64,000 bases of DNA from Smallanthus sonchifolius. Taxonomy: Eukaryota; Streptophyta; Magnoliopsida; Asterales; Asteraceae. Both the position numbers and the translations under genes were made by a program. The first letter of the stretch is position 1, and the number at the start of each line of letters is the position of its first letter. The notes beneath the pieces were generated by a model. That model did no database searches, was not told the origin of the DNA, and saw only the letters and a program-made list of their open reading frames with translations. Where the stretch lies: contig JAKNSE010000030.1 of NCBI GenBank assembly GCA_023525975.1, positions 2,643,001 to 2,707,000 of the forward strand, written 5' to 3'. This document shows positions 1 to 9,959 of the stretch, in pieces.

Positions 1-197
1 ATCAGAATTTGACACAGATACTTCCTCAGCAATCCTTCATTCTTGTTCAAGATGGGCTTTGACAGTAGCTATCATTGCCTGGCTTTCAAGGGAGTTGACA
101 TTGCAGATATTTGCCCTGAGTTGGAAGATCTTGTAAAGAAAATCTGTAGGCAAGAGCAGGATGTTCCTGGTGTTGATGGTGAGAGAGGAGCCATTGC
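1..197 (-). other. Continuation of the Copia-type element, no recognised gene
   Basis: A minus-strand frame from 291 to 37 (84 codons, ending VKAHLEQE) overlaps the end of the extra ORF in another frame. It may be the frame-shifted continuation of that protein. Nothing else is recognised before the window edge. Confidence 0.3.
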
Positions 198-2684
198 TCA
201 GCAGGAAGGTGTGGTCAATGGACTTAGTGCTTCCCATCCTAGCACATCTAAGTCCTTGACAATGGAGTTGTACAGAAATCTTCTTAAGCACAGAACTTCT
301 TCTTTAGTGAGAAGACTGCTCCTTATTATTTCAAGTCTTCTACGAGTCAGTCTTCTTTCTGCTGCTGTTGAAGATTCAGGATAAGCTACCCTCTTTGCTG
401 CTTGTATTAGTCTTTCGAACTTGGGTAGATTATCCTCCATCAAGTCGTAGAACCTGCCAATAGCAAGTTCCGCTGAGAGGTCCGTTGAGTTGTTGATACA
501 TTGTAGATGGTATAGGTGAAGGACTTGGATGCCATTAAGGGAGTCCCAGTTTAGTTCTTCCACTCCGCTAAACTCCCATCCAATCCAGAACCTCTCATAC
601 TTTCCATCATACCCCCAAGCTAGTATGGTGTCAAACTCTAGCTGTGTTGAAGTCAGTGGAAATTGGGGGGCAGTGGATTGACTTATGATGGCTGCTGCTT
701 CAGGGATGATGCTGAAAGATGTATATGTTTGTTCTTTGTCTTTAACATCAATCAGCACCTCATCAATAGCCCTGACGACTAACTTCCAGTCTTCAGAAGT
801 CTCTTCTTCTTCATCATCTGAAGCTGGCAAGTCATGAACTTGTATAAAAGCTGGCTTGAATAGTGTACTTTGAAATGCAGCCTGCTCTTGAATCCAGTCG
901 TCAAGACTGTCTGAGTCTTTTTCTATTGGGACTATCTCCCACTTTTTGGTTGCATCAGTGGACAGATAAGCATCAGTTTGGGTGCCCACTGAGAGAAGGG
1001 AGGGAGAAGCCATGGAGGGGCATTGATGGGCTTCATGCAGAAGGACTTGGTGTCGTAGTTTTGACACCTCAGCCTCAAGCATAGCCACCCTGGCCGTCAA
1101 TTCCTGATTTTTAAGTTGCATACTGTTCTCATCCACAGTTGTGGGATCCTTGGACCCAGATAGGGATGTAGGCCTAGCCTCAGCATCCCCATCACCCATG
1201 GTTTCTTGGCGCCTGGGATTCCTCTCAGTGAGGGGAGTTTCCAAGGAAACACCCTCACCATGAGTTACCGTGGTCGAGGTCTTAGCAATGTTGTCACTTT
1301 CCTCCTGGTCATTTGATGGACCAGTAGTAGTGACAGCCTCTTCCACATCCACTCTATCATAACTCCTAGAGTGGACCTTCAGGGGTGAAGAACTTGGGTT
1401 GGGTGTGTTGGAAGCAAGATCAATCAGTACATCCGAGATAGTGGCAGTTGGAGAAGGTACATCATCTTGATCAGGTTCCTCAACACTTAAGTTCTAAAGA
1501 GATAGGAATGGCTCAAAGGGCTGTTCTATGGATCCGCGAAGTGATCTTGATCCTAATAGAGAGACATCCGAAGGAGTCTCCCTAACAATGTGGCTGTCCC
1601 TTATGATATTCTCACCAGAATGTTGTGATTCTGGGTGAGGGCTGTTGGGTTGGGTTTGGGCCTTGGAGGCAAGAGAAGAAGGAGTTCTCTAGCTCCTTTT
1701 CCTGCTGTATTTTGCTGCAACCGGGGCCCTTTGTTCCGGTTGAATGATAACATCCAAAAGAGGTGTAAGTAATTTATGTGCATGTGCATCCTCAGTAGAA
1801 TGCACAGAGGTTAGATCAAGGGAAGCGGGTGATTGTTCTGGAATTGAAGTGGAGGGTGTGGGATCATTATCAGCTGAGTTTGCTGAACTGTCACCCTGGG
1901 TGCTTTGTATGTTCAGCATTGTAGATAACAATGGAACATTGACCCCTGAGAACTTTTTGGAAATAGTTCTCATTCTTTGAAAAATGTTATTTTTATGCCC
2001 CAGCATAATATAGATTCTTGCAGATTTTAAAAGATCTTGGTGCTCTTTATTAAACACTTCCTGCAAGAATCTTGGGTACATAAAAAATAGTTGTTTTACC
2101 CCTTCTTGAAGGTTATATCTCAAACCCTCAAGAATAAGGTGTGAAAAGTTAAAGCCAGATCCAGTAACCATACGATGGAAGGCAGAGGCAAGACGAGAGC
2201 TTACTTGATGCCATCCACTTCTCTTCTGAGACATGTATTGAAGAAGAGTGTGGCATAGGTACTTCCATGGGGGTCCCATTAGAGCCTTCTCGATTGTGTA
2301 CTCATTTAGATTTCCAGTGTACCCTATGGATACAAAGGTCCTCATGTATTCTTCCTTTGAGTATGAGATGGCGGCCCTTTCATCTTGAAGCTTGAGGTGT
2401 TTGCGGAGGGTAGCTTCACTGATGATGATTTCCTTGCCATCTACCTTGGCTTTGATTTGGGGCGTCCCCTGTTCGGTAGAGTAGACGACAGAGTTCCAGA
2501 AATCCTCCATGTGAGGAATATAAGTTGTTGGGTTTACCGTCATAGCGTAGTGAATCTTCGATCGACAAAGGAAGTCGATCATGTCATCGAAACCTTCGGA
2601 TTTCTTTCCTTTTATTAAGTATGCCGTCAGGTTGTGGTATGGGGAAAACTTGTCATCAGGGTTGTTTATGTCTGCTCCTGCCAT
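198..2684 (-). pseudogene. Extra ORF of the Copia-type element (plant-transposon protein), two in-frame stops
   Basis: One continuous minus-strand frame of about 829 codons, broken only by TAG at 1689-1691 and TAG at 1494-1496. The first 331 residues (from MAGADINNPDDKFSP) contain conserved-looking blocks such as FWNSVVYST, KVDGKEIIISEATLRKHL, LCHTLLQYMS and FLMYPRFLQ-like FFMYPRFLQ. I recall this pattern from a very abundant Asteraceae retroelement protein that automatic annotation often labels 'synaptobrevin, longin-like'. I would not take that label as function. The C-terminal 384 residues include a coiled-coil stretch (LKNQELTARVAMLEAEVSKL) and an acidic patch (DDEEEETSEDW). Function unknown. 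Confidence 0.65.
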
Positions 2685-3060
2685 TTTTTTATTGGATTTG
2701 GAGGGAAAAGGGAAGGTATTTGAATGGCGGTTAAGTATGGAAGGCTTTGAATGCTGTGGGGACTTGAGAGAAAGTGATGGGAGTTAGGTTGAAATGAATA
2801 TGAAGAGGTTATGGAGGAATTTGATTTGTGTTATAGCGGCAGAGGAGGGAAAAAGCAAACTTACTTGTACAGTACTACCCTTTTCACTTTCCACTGTTAC
2901 AGCTGTAAAACACTCTGGTAGTCATGGTAAAGACTGAAAGGAATTTTTACAACGGGTAAAAGATAATTTAGACTTGGTTTTACCCATCAGCAGCAAACTT
3001 GGTTGCTGCAGATGGTGAGCTATCCGCTGCAGACTTGGTTGCTACGGATAGTTAAGTCTT
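2685..3060. other. Non-coding, hairpin-rich stretch between gag and the extra ORF
   Basis: No ORF of note is present, and no pol similarity on either strand, although pol would normally sit here. It contains several inverted repeats: GGGTAAAA (2954-2961) with TTTTACCC (2978-2985), and GCAGCAA (2990-2996) with TTGCTGC (3003-3009). More CAGCAGC hairpins continue to about 3110. The motif matches that in the element's LTR. Confidence 0.6.
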
Positions 3061-5085
3061 TCAGCAGCAGATTTGGATGCTGCTTATGGATGAAGTCATC
3101 CGCAGCAAAGATGTTGCTGCTGACTGCTTTGAGCCTGCAGACTTGAAAAAGATGGTTGTCAGTTTGTCCTTGTCAGCATGCTTGCAGTCAATGGAACCAA
3201 TGATAATGCTTGGAGGGGTTTTGGCTTTCCATTGCTGAGTTGGTGGTTTTCCAGTTTTCTTTATTCTATCAGCAGCAGTTTTTGCTACTGAAGATTCTGA
3301 CTTATCAGCAGCAGATTTTGTTACTGCTGATGGCTTTACTGGAGCAGCAGCAAGATTGATGGCTGTTGAAGGCTTTGCCTTTGTTTTTACACTATCAGCA
3401 GATTTTGTTGGTGCTGAAGGCTTTGCCTTGGATTTCCCTTTGACAGTAGCGGCCATTTCTGGCCTTTTCTGGATCAGCAGTATTTTTATTCACTGCTGTT
3501 GGAGTAAACCCAGATGAGCACTTTGCAAACTGGTTGAATGGATTAAACCTGCATTTGGCAGCAAAGTGGTCTGATTCACCACAAATGATACAGGTTTGTT
3601 GAGGCTTTGGCACAGTCATTTTTGGTGGAGATAGAGAGTCCCTGAACTTGGTTGCTTTGGCTTCAAAGCTTCTTACCTTTTTGTTGGTGTGATTGTATTT
3701 GCCACACACACACAAGGCATGCTGCTTTGAGTTTCTTTGGTGTTCAAGGTTGTGAAAGCAGGTGCTGGCGGTGTGATTGTATTTGCCACACACAAAGCAG
3801 GATAGTGCTATCTTATCCCTGGCAGTGTGATTGTATTTGCCACATATATCAAACGTCTTCCTCGGTTTGATTGATTTGGTTTAAGGCTTTGGGTTACTAG
3901 AGCCTGATGACTGCCCCTTTTCAACATTTAGCTTTCTTCCATCAGGAGGGTAGCTAATCCTGATTTGTTTGAATGGAACAGGAACCGGAGCAGCTGGAGG
4001 GACAATGGGAACTTCAACATCAGTCAGAACAGCCTCAGTGGCAGGAGAAGATGGAGCTGCACTAGTTTCATAATGGTCTGAGAAGGTTGACTCAGATTCT
4101 GATGAAGTAGTGCAATCTTCCATGAAAGGTTCATCCTTTGAGGGATCAAGATTTCGGTTTGCCATGTCAAGGTTTGCAAGATTGAAGCTTGGTTCATAGA
4201 TGGCAACATAATCGAGGGGGAACTGTCTTGTACCGGTCATTGTGATACCCAAGTCTAGTCTTTACCTTCTCATGGACTTGAATATCTAAAGTCTTTGTAA
4301 CTTTTTGGAAGAGAATTCAAATTTTTCAACATGAACTTTTTGTTCTGCCAGTTCAGCTCTTGTAGCTTTTAACTTGACCAGTAGATCATCAATCTGAGTT
4401 TCAAGATTAGTTTGTTCGTGTTTAAAGATGAAATCTCTTTCTTAAGGCAGTTAATCTTTTCTTTATAAGTATTTTCAACCTTTTTGAACTCAGATTTCAT
4501 CTGATGAAATTCTTCATTTTGATCTATAAGGTTTTGGTTATGCTTTCTATAACCTAAAACTTTATCAATACAAGCTTGAGAGCAAAGATGTTCACATACC
4601 TGAGGTGGTATCTCTACAGTGTCTGCCATAAGTGTCTGGTTGGTGGCAGGAACATCTTCATATTGGAAGCTCCAGTCAAAGTCAGAAGTTCCAACATTTG
4701 CACAAGCTGCAGTTGAGGCTAATTGATGGCTTGAGCTTCTTTCTTTGGCTTGAATCATTTCTAATTCATAGGTTTTTAGCATACCAAAGAGCTCGTTCAT
4801 CTGCAGAGTCTTCAAATTCTCAGTTCTTCTTATTGACACTGTGTAAAGTGTCCAACAGCTAGGAAGAGATCTGATGAACTTTTTCAGAATGTCTTCATTC
4901 TCCAGCTTCACCTTAGAGCACTGCAGCTCTCCTACCAAGTAAGTGTACCTGTTATACAAAATGGTTAGTGACTCACCTTCCTTCGAGACAAAGTTTTCGT
5001 ATTGCTGCTCGTAATCTTCTCCATACACCAATCTTGGTGGTCTGTTGATGCTGCCGATATCTTCGAATCCATTATTTTGTGCCAT
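3061..5085 (-). pseudogene. gag: Copia gag, decayed (UBN2-type capsid plus zinc knuckles)
   Basis: Gag forms the virus-like particle that packages element RNA. The start is taken at the Met of MAQNNGFEDIGS (5085), because capsid similarity (INRPPRLVYGEDY) begins just after it. A UBN2-type Gag core follows, including LVGELQ and FIRSLP. It looks shorter than usual: about 100 residues expected between EDY and EQQYENF seem missing. A coiled-coil-like stretch ends at 4369, then the frame shifts. The next frame (4380-3395) carries stops at about 4280 and 3881 and three CGKYNHT zinc-knuckle units plus CIICGESDHFAAKC. A further shift near 3450 leads into a Lys/Ala/Ser/Pro-rich tail ending at 3061. 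It cannot make an intact Gag. Confidence 0.8.
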
Positions 5086-5183
5086 TTTTGATTTGAAGAT
5101 GGGTGACTTTTGCAAAGAGGTAGTTTTGAATAGAACCAGAGATTGATTAAACAAGTGTTAGTTTGTTCAATCTGTGAGCCAAA

Positions 5184-5195
5184 GCTCTGATACCA
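5184..5195 (-). promoter_or_regulatory. Primer-binding site, initiator tRNA-Met type
   Basis: On the minus strand this reads TGGTATCAGAGC, the sequence complementary to the 3' end of plant initiator tRNA-Met that primes minus-strand cDNA in many plant LTR retrotransposons. It lies two bases inside the LTR. Confidence 0.9.
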
Positions 5196-5385
5196 CTTGT
5201 ATGATCGTTAGATACAAGGTGGTTCTATTCTAGTTGATATTGGCGGAAACAATAACAACCAAACAAAGTAAAACAAGTAAACTGGAAGAATACTGATAAA
5301 TGCAGTTTGTATTAAGCTTCAAGGTTACAAGATTACAATGAAAAACCCTATGAAAAGCACACTTGTGTATGAAGTGTTTACATGG

Positions 5386-5393
5386 TATATATA
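5386..5393 (-). promoter_or_regulatory. TATA box in the Copia LTR
   Basis: TATATATA within the LTR, about 190 bp before its 3' end in element orientation. That is a usual place for the element's promoter. The position of the transcript start is not visible. Confidence 0.5.
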
Positions 5394-5704
5394 GTAACTT
5401 AGAATCAAGACAGACCCTTGATTCTAAGAATCAGATCTAACACAAGCCGTTGATCTTGTTTATGAAGCTAAATAACACGTAAAGACTAATGTAGTTAACT
5501 TTACTGAAACGTCTTCTTAGGCATCATTGTTTGCATGCTTGGAGAAGAACGTTATTGTCCTTTATTGGTTGCACCAGTGAGGTTTCTTCTGCTTAGAGTG
5601 TGTCAGTTACTTTTGCAGAAAGGTGTCAGTTGCTTTTGCAGAAAGGTGTCAGTGGCGCTTTGCATGGATAGTCAGCTGCAACGTTTGATCTTCAAGAAAT
5701 AAAG

Positions 5705-5950
5705 CTATCAGCAGCAAAGTTGAGGATTCGCAGCAGGACTCAACAATCCAAAGCTGCTGAGTATTTGCCTATCAGCAGCAACAAGTGTTGGACGCTGCTG
5801 ATAAACCTATCCACAGCAACTTTGGTCTTCAGCACATAAGGCTGTCTGCAGCTACTTTGTTCATCAGCAGAGGAACAGGCATCAGCAGCAAACAAGCTTA
5901 TCCGCTGCAGTTGTTGGTCAGCAGTAAAACTGTGTGGTCCACAGCATTTC
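5705..5950. repeat. CAGCAGC inverted-repeat cluster in the Copia LTR
   Basis: The motif ATCAGCAGC or its complement recurs about ten times in 250 bp. The clearest hairpin has perfect 10-bp arms, TATCAGCAGC at 5770-5779 and GCTGCTGATA at 5794-5803. The same motif recurs inside the element at 2986-3110 and scattered through 3270-3400, so it is a signature of this element and not a simple microsatellite. Confidence 0.7.
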
Positions 5951-6040
5951 TACTTAGAGAATTTTGTAGCTTTCAGTCTTTGATTCTACAAACCGTCTCT
6001 ATATAATAAAACTCAAAATAGGCCAACCTGTTTGCTTACA

Positions 6041-6187
6041 AGCCCCCGTATGGAAGACCAACTAATAATTGTTGGATACAAGAAAAATTCAGTAGCCAGT
6101 GGTCGAACAACATGAGGACAACCTGCCCAATTAGCGTCGGCGTAGCCATGAATAGCAGTTGTGGAGGAATGAGAAATGGTCAGCCCA
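6041..6187 (-). pseudogene. Copia RNase H fragment (left part of the split older Copia)
   Basis: The minus strand reads GLTISHSSTTAIHGYADANW then AGC, the hallmark start of Copia RNase H, followed by a degraded FFLYPTIISWSS. The fragment stops where the Copia LTR (6040) is inserted and begins where the solo LTR (6188) is inserted. Its upstream partner is the reverse transcriptase fragment at 17482-18122: that piece ends at RYLKGTITHG and this one resumes at GLTISH, as in a normal Copia pol. Confidence 0.85.
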
Positions 6188-6298
6188 TGTAATACCCCGA
6201 TTTTTTTTTATAACGCACGACCTCGTAATCATAAACGAGTAAAATGGATATTAGAAATATGAAGTATCTAGAAGAACATTTACTAGTATATGAATCGT

Positions 6299-6344
<46 letters not shown>
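6299..6344. repeat. AAT trinucleotide microsatellite, about 15 units
   Basis: An uninterrupted run of AAT, followed by AT-rich sequence. On the minus strand it encodes a poly-Leu stretch in a spurious ORF. Confidence 0.95.
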
Positions 6345-6346
<2 letters not shown>

Positions 6347-6850
6347 TAATATTATTTTTGAAACTTGCTCCGTTTTTAACAAAACATAGGTCGACTCGTA
6401 GAGAAAAATAAGCTCGTCCCAACGACATATTTGTAATTTTATAAAACGCCATATTTTAAAAGTTATGAGAAAAAAACGAGGTAAGCAGCTGAATTAATTA
6501 GAATAATAAAATACTAATAAAATCAAAACAAACATAATATGTGTATGACGTCAAAGTGACGTCAAAGACAAAACTTTCTGCATCTCCCATCGAAGATTTA
6601 GAGAAAGGAAGCAGTGAACGTAAACTATAAATAACACCTATATAGCATCATTTATATTATAAGTTTTTTAGGAATGCTCAATTATAAAGAGAATCCTGAG
6701 TTTTCAATACTTTTATGGGTGTTGTTAATAGTTATTTTGGAGCACGAGTAGGTAGACTCTACATCAAATTGTCGTATATAGTTTTCAGGTACATTCTCGT
6801 TTAAGTTTATGTCTAGTTAATTATTAGTTATTTTTATTATTACTAGGCTT

Positions 6851-7006
6851 TAGGGTTATTGTCAGGGTAGATATTGTGTAGCCTAGCTTTAGTTAGGCAT
6901 TGACTGATCATCTATGCTTAACCAAGGCAGCGTTAGCCAATATCAACCAGGATAATAATACACCTTAGGATTATTATTAGGGTAGATATTGGGTAGCCTA
7001 GCTTTA
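6851..7006. repeat. 115-bp tandem duplication, second unit split by the Tekay insertion
   Basis: GGGTAGATATTG occurs at 6865 and again at 6980, a period of 115 bp. The first unit runs on through AGGCATTGACTGATCATC and CAAGGCAGCGTTAGCC. The second unit is cut at 7006 and its remainder, including the same AGGCATGGACTGATCATC and CAAGGCAGCGTTAGCC, lies at 16785-16850 beyond the Tekay element. Confidence 0.85.
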
Positions 7007-7248
7007 TGTAACCTTTCTGATTTTCATGTTTTTCCTATTTATTTTATGCCGTGCAATAAAAGACGATTCTGATTCCAACCTTACATTCATTGTTCATGTG
7101 CAATAACAAGCATACACGCGTTTATTATATTACAATATTAACTAAAACAATCTTACAAACCTCGAGGACCCAAACTTGACCAAAACTCAAAACAACATAA
7201 AGACTACAAAACTACAGGGATCATCCTCGTAAATATCAAAAAGTGCAC

Positions 7249-7331
7249 AAGCACGGTCGTGCTTAGTCCTAAGCACGGTCGCGCTTAAACCAACGACCAC
7301 GGTCGTGCTTAACTTTAAGCACGGTCGCGCC
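7249..7331. repeat. Near-palindrome cluster 1 (GCACGGTCGTGC type), 5' LTR
   Basis: Four units in 83 bp: AAGCACGGTCGTGCTT at 7249, AAGCACGGTCGCGCTT at 7271, a version starting CCAC at 7297, and AAGCACGGTCGCGCC at 7317. The perfect form has 7-bp arms AAGCACG and CGTGCTT around GT. Confidence 0.85.
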
Positions 7332-7954
7332 TGAGATACAGTTTGACTCCGCAAAGTCAAACCGACTCAAATCTTGTCCAAAAATAGATTTCCAAACCTG
7401 TTTTAGAAATCGCGATACTTGTAGAAGAAGTTATTCGATCAATTAAGCCTAAAACCCGACCAAATACACGTCCAATCGTCCGAATTCTCGCGACTACGAC
7501 CGGACTTTCCTTATCGAATCAAATCTCGTAATTATGACCAAATCAAGACAAATCAAACCACAATATGGACTTCGTACGACTCCTATAAGATTCTACAACC
7601 CTCAATTCGTCTAATCAACATCTCTAATTCTCTGTCGATCAAGAAAAAGCCGCGATTCTTTTCCGTAGCCGTCTGCAATTGTTGCCCAATCAAACCAAGG
7701 TAAGTAATTGTCCAATAAATTCGTTTCTTCATTCCAGACGAAAACCCTAATCTAATTTGAGTTAATAATACGCAATTTTAGCAATTTGAATCTAAGTTTT
7801 TAGTGTTAAAAAGGTTTTAATCAAACTACAAGTTAAACAGGATATAAATCCAATTAAATGGTATGGTTGAGTTCGTGAACAGATTCCTAATGAAAACCCT
7901 ATGATTCTAAACGTTTTTAATACAAGAATCAGGCGAATTGTGTCTGAAAAGGAC

Positions 7955-8216
7955 CAGACACGGTCGCGCTCATCAAAGAGCGCGGTCGTGCCTGACCAAG
8001 CACAGTCGTGTCCGAGTGTGGCGCGGTCATTCTTACCGACCAAACAAAGTCCTGACCTAGTCAAACCCTAGACGCGGTCGTGCCAGGTACGAGCACGGTC
8101 GTGTCTTATGAACAGACTCTTGTTGTGACTTCTGACCAACCACGGGCGCGTTACCGACCAAGCGCGGCCGCGTACGAGCTGAGCACGGTCGTGCCGTATA
8201 CGAGCACGGTCGTGTT
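7955..8216. repeat. Near-palindrome cluster 2 (GCACGGTCGTGC type), 5' LTR
   Basis: About nine more units, at 7955, 7977, 7999, 8019, 8071, 8091, 8160 (GCGCGGCCGCG), 8181 and 8202. Variants differ mainly by CG against TG or CA, as expected from deamination of methylated CpG in an original GCGCGGTCGCGC-like site. Confidence 0.8.
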
Positions 8217-9327
8217 CATCCTTTAACAGAGTCTTTTATTTAATATATTTTATATTTTAATCAGTTTTAATGTTATAAAAATTATTTTTATACAGAACCG
8301 AGTTTCGTTAACAAATCATTCGAATCAATTATTTACTCTTACTAATAAATCAAAATCAATAAATACTACAAACTTATATACAACTACGTATTTCCATACA
8401 CTTTGTTTTATACAAATATTATTTAAACTTATATTTTAAATAAATGTATATTCTATTACTATTGATTAAATAAATAGTATATTTAAACAAACCTTAAACT
8501 TAAACAAATCCGCTTCCGACATCGAATAACGCAACTCAATAATACGTAATCATATATTGTTCATTAGGTCGAATCTAGCAATCTACAACACACCGCCGTT
8601 TCCCATTTGCTTGTGCAATCTATACGCTACATAACACGTGAGTTACATAGCCCCTCTTTTACTCTAATTTACAAACTTTTGGGGTGGAACATGCGTTCTA
8701 TTTACATGTTTTCAATTATACACATATACAGTTCCATCCTATGCATGTATACAATTTTGCGCTTTGTGCTTGAGTACTAAGTGTGTAGACCAATTATTAT
8801 GCTCTTCATGTACAATCATTAACTAACAGCCGACAGTAAACAGTGGTAGATCTATTGAGTCTGACAAACCCACCCAGATAGGGTGACTGTTACTGACAAC
8901 ACTATTTTGCGTGCAAGTTACAAAGGTTTGATTGTATAGGTTACACGATGGTTCCTCTCCATAATTGCCTTAATTGTCATGTTGTATTAAACTGTATGCA
9001 CACAACACGTATTTTGCTATCACACAATAAAACCTATGTACTCTCACCAACTTTTTAGTTGACCCTGTTTTAACCATGTTTCAGGTACCAATGTTTGAAG
9101 TGATCAAGATATGCTACACATAGGATTTTTGGACCTAGAATTCAATTAAACCAGTTTATTATATGTAATTTACATTTATGTTTTGTGAATTGGTTGTGTT
9201 TTGATTGAACTTGTTGATTGCAATGAAAACAATTATTAAATATTCAAACTTTAGCAAACCATGAGCAATGAACAGTCTGCACGCTTCACGCCCCGACGTT
9301 TCCGCCGTCGGTTGGGGTGTGACAGAT

Positions 9328-9339
9328 TGGTATCAGAGC
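9328..9339 (+). promoter_or_regulatory. Primer-binding site of the Tekay element (tRNA-iMet)
   Basis: TGGTATCAGAGC three bases after the 5' LTR. Confidence 0.95.
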
Positions 9340-9959
9340 CTTGGTTATAGGGAATTAGGTTATTAGACACCTTTGACCTAGACTATAACTTTAGGATACC
9401 CACTTATGCCATGCTTCATGATTTTTGTGTTACATGCTATGTGCTACATGCTATGTGATATATGCTAAATGTTTTATATGTATATATAAATAACAACTTA
9501 AATAAACAATATCCCTACCCATATCCTAAACCACATATCCTTCATGCCTGCTTCCGTGTCATCATCAACATATCATATTCTTAGACTTTGGTCTATAAAA
9601 TTTTCTCTTACACCCGTTAAGGTTTTTAGACTTTGTTTAATTGTTAAAGGACACGTGCAATCCGGAAGAGTGACACCTGTATTCTGGGCTTTCTGTCTAG
9701 GAAAGCATTTCATATAAATCCCAATCAACCGAGGGATCCGTATGCTTTCCTGGGAATTCCCGGGATGAGTGTTTACTTATAGGCTAAAGCACGTCTTCTT
9801 GATAATTATATAAGTTTAAATTAACCTTAATATGTCATAGTACTCGAGTGATTATGTCACTATTTGAGTACAATCCGAACTATGAACTACTTATATCTAT
9901 TTATCCTCCTAGTTGATTCAAGAAATTCTCACAACTCTTATTATGTCTAAATCTGTAGA
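9340..9959 (+). other. Untranslated leader of the Tekay element
   Basis: About 620 bp between the primer-binding site and the gag start, without a convincing ORF. It would hold the packaging signal. I see nothing else recognisable. Confidence 0.7.

Larger units (their letters stand above)
1..6040 (-). mobile_element. Copia-type LTR retrotransposon, 5' portion, cut by window edge
   Basis: Read on the minus strand, the order is 5' LTR (6040-5198), primer-binding site (5195-5184), a decayed gag (5085-3061), a hairpin-rich non-coding stretch (3060-2685), and a long extra ORF (2684-198). The 3' LTR lies outside the window. I see no protease, integrase or reverse transcriptase between gag and the extra ORF, where Copia pol normally lies. 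The element is therefore either a pol-less non-autonomous form or one with pol further left, out of view. It interrupts an older Copia RNase H fragment that resumes at 6041, so any target duplication should begin AGCCC at 6041. Confidence 0.8.
5198..6040 (-). repeat. 5' LTR of the Copia-type element (843 bp)
   Basis: The inner end is fixed by the adjacent primer-binding site: the LTR starts TGTATGATCG on the plus strand, two bases from it. The outer end is placed at TTTGCTTACA because this gives matching TGTA/TACA ends and because Copia RNase H coding sequence resumes right after. There is no second LTR in view, so the outer edge is inferred. A TATATATA box on the minus strand lies at 5386-5393. 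The segment 5705-5950 is rich in CAGCAGC and its complement, arranged as inverted repeats. Confidence 0.7.
6188..7006 (+). repeat. Solo LTR inserted in the older Copia, left part
   Basis: It begins TGTAATACCCCG, a typical start of plant gypsy LTRs, exactly where Copia RNase H coding sequence stops. It holds an AAT microsatellite and a promoter-like ACTATAAATAAC near 6627. It breaks at 7006, where the Tekay element is inserted, and resumes at 16785. Strand is a guess from the TATA-like box and the TGTAAT start. Confidence 0.65.
7007..9324 (+). repeat. 5' LTR of the Tekay element (2318 bp)
   Basis: Starts TGTAACCTTTCTG and ends GGTTGGGGTGTGACA. It contains two clusters of a 12-16 bp near-palindrome around GCACGGTCGTGC (7249-7331 and 7955-8216) and ends in a Met-tRNA primer-binding site. 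Small ORFs inside it are not credible genes. Confidence 0.95.

Noticed and set aside
863..1084. 73-codon plus-strand ORF
   Set aside because: Antisense shadow of the long extra ORF of the Copia element.
198..2684. A functional synaptobrevin/longin (vesicle SNARE) gene
   Set aside because: The label is a recalled database habit for this transposon protein. There is no SNARE motif or C-terminal membrane anchor, and the frame has two stops.
6180..6452. 90-codon minus-strand ORF with a Leu run
   Set aside because: The Leu run is the translated AAT microsatellite.
7792..8064. 90-codon minus-strand ORF (and its twin at 15281-15553)
   Set aside because: It lies within both Tekay LTRs over the GCACGGTCGTGC repeats; the frame is a by-product of CpG-rich palindromes.
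9328..9339. tRNA gene fragment
   Set aside because: The match is only the 12-nt primer-binding site next to an LTR.
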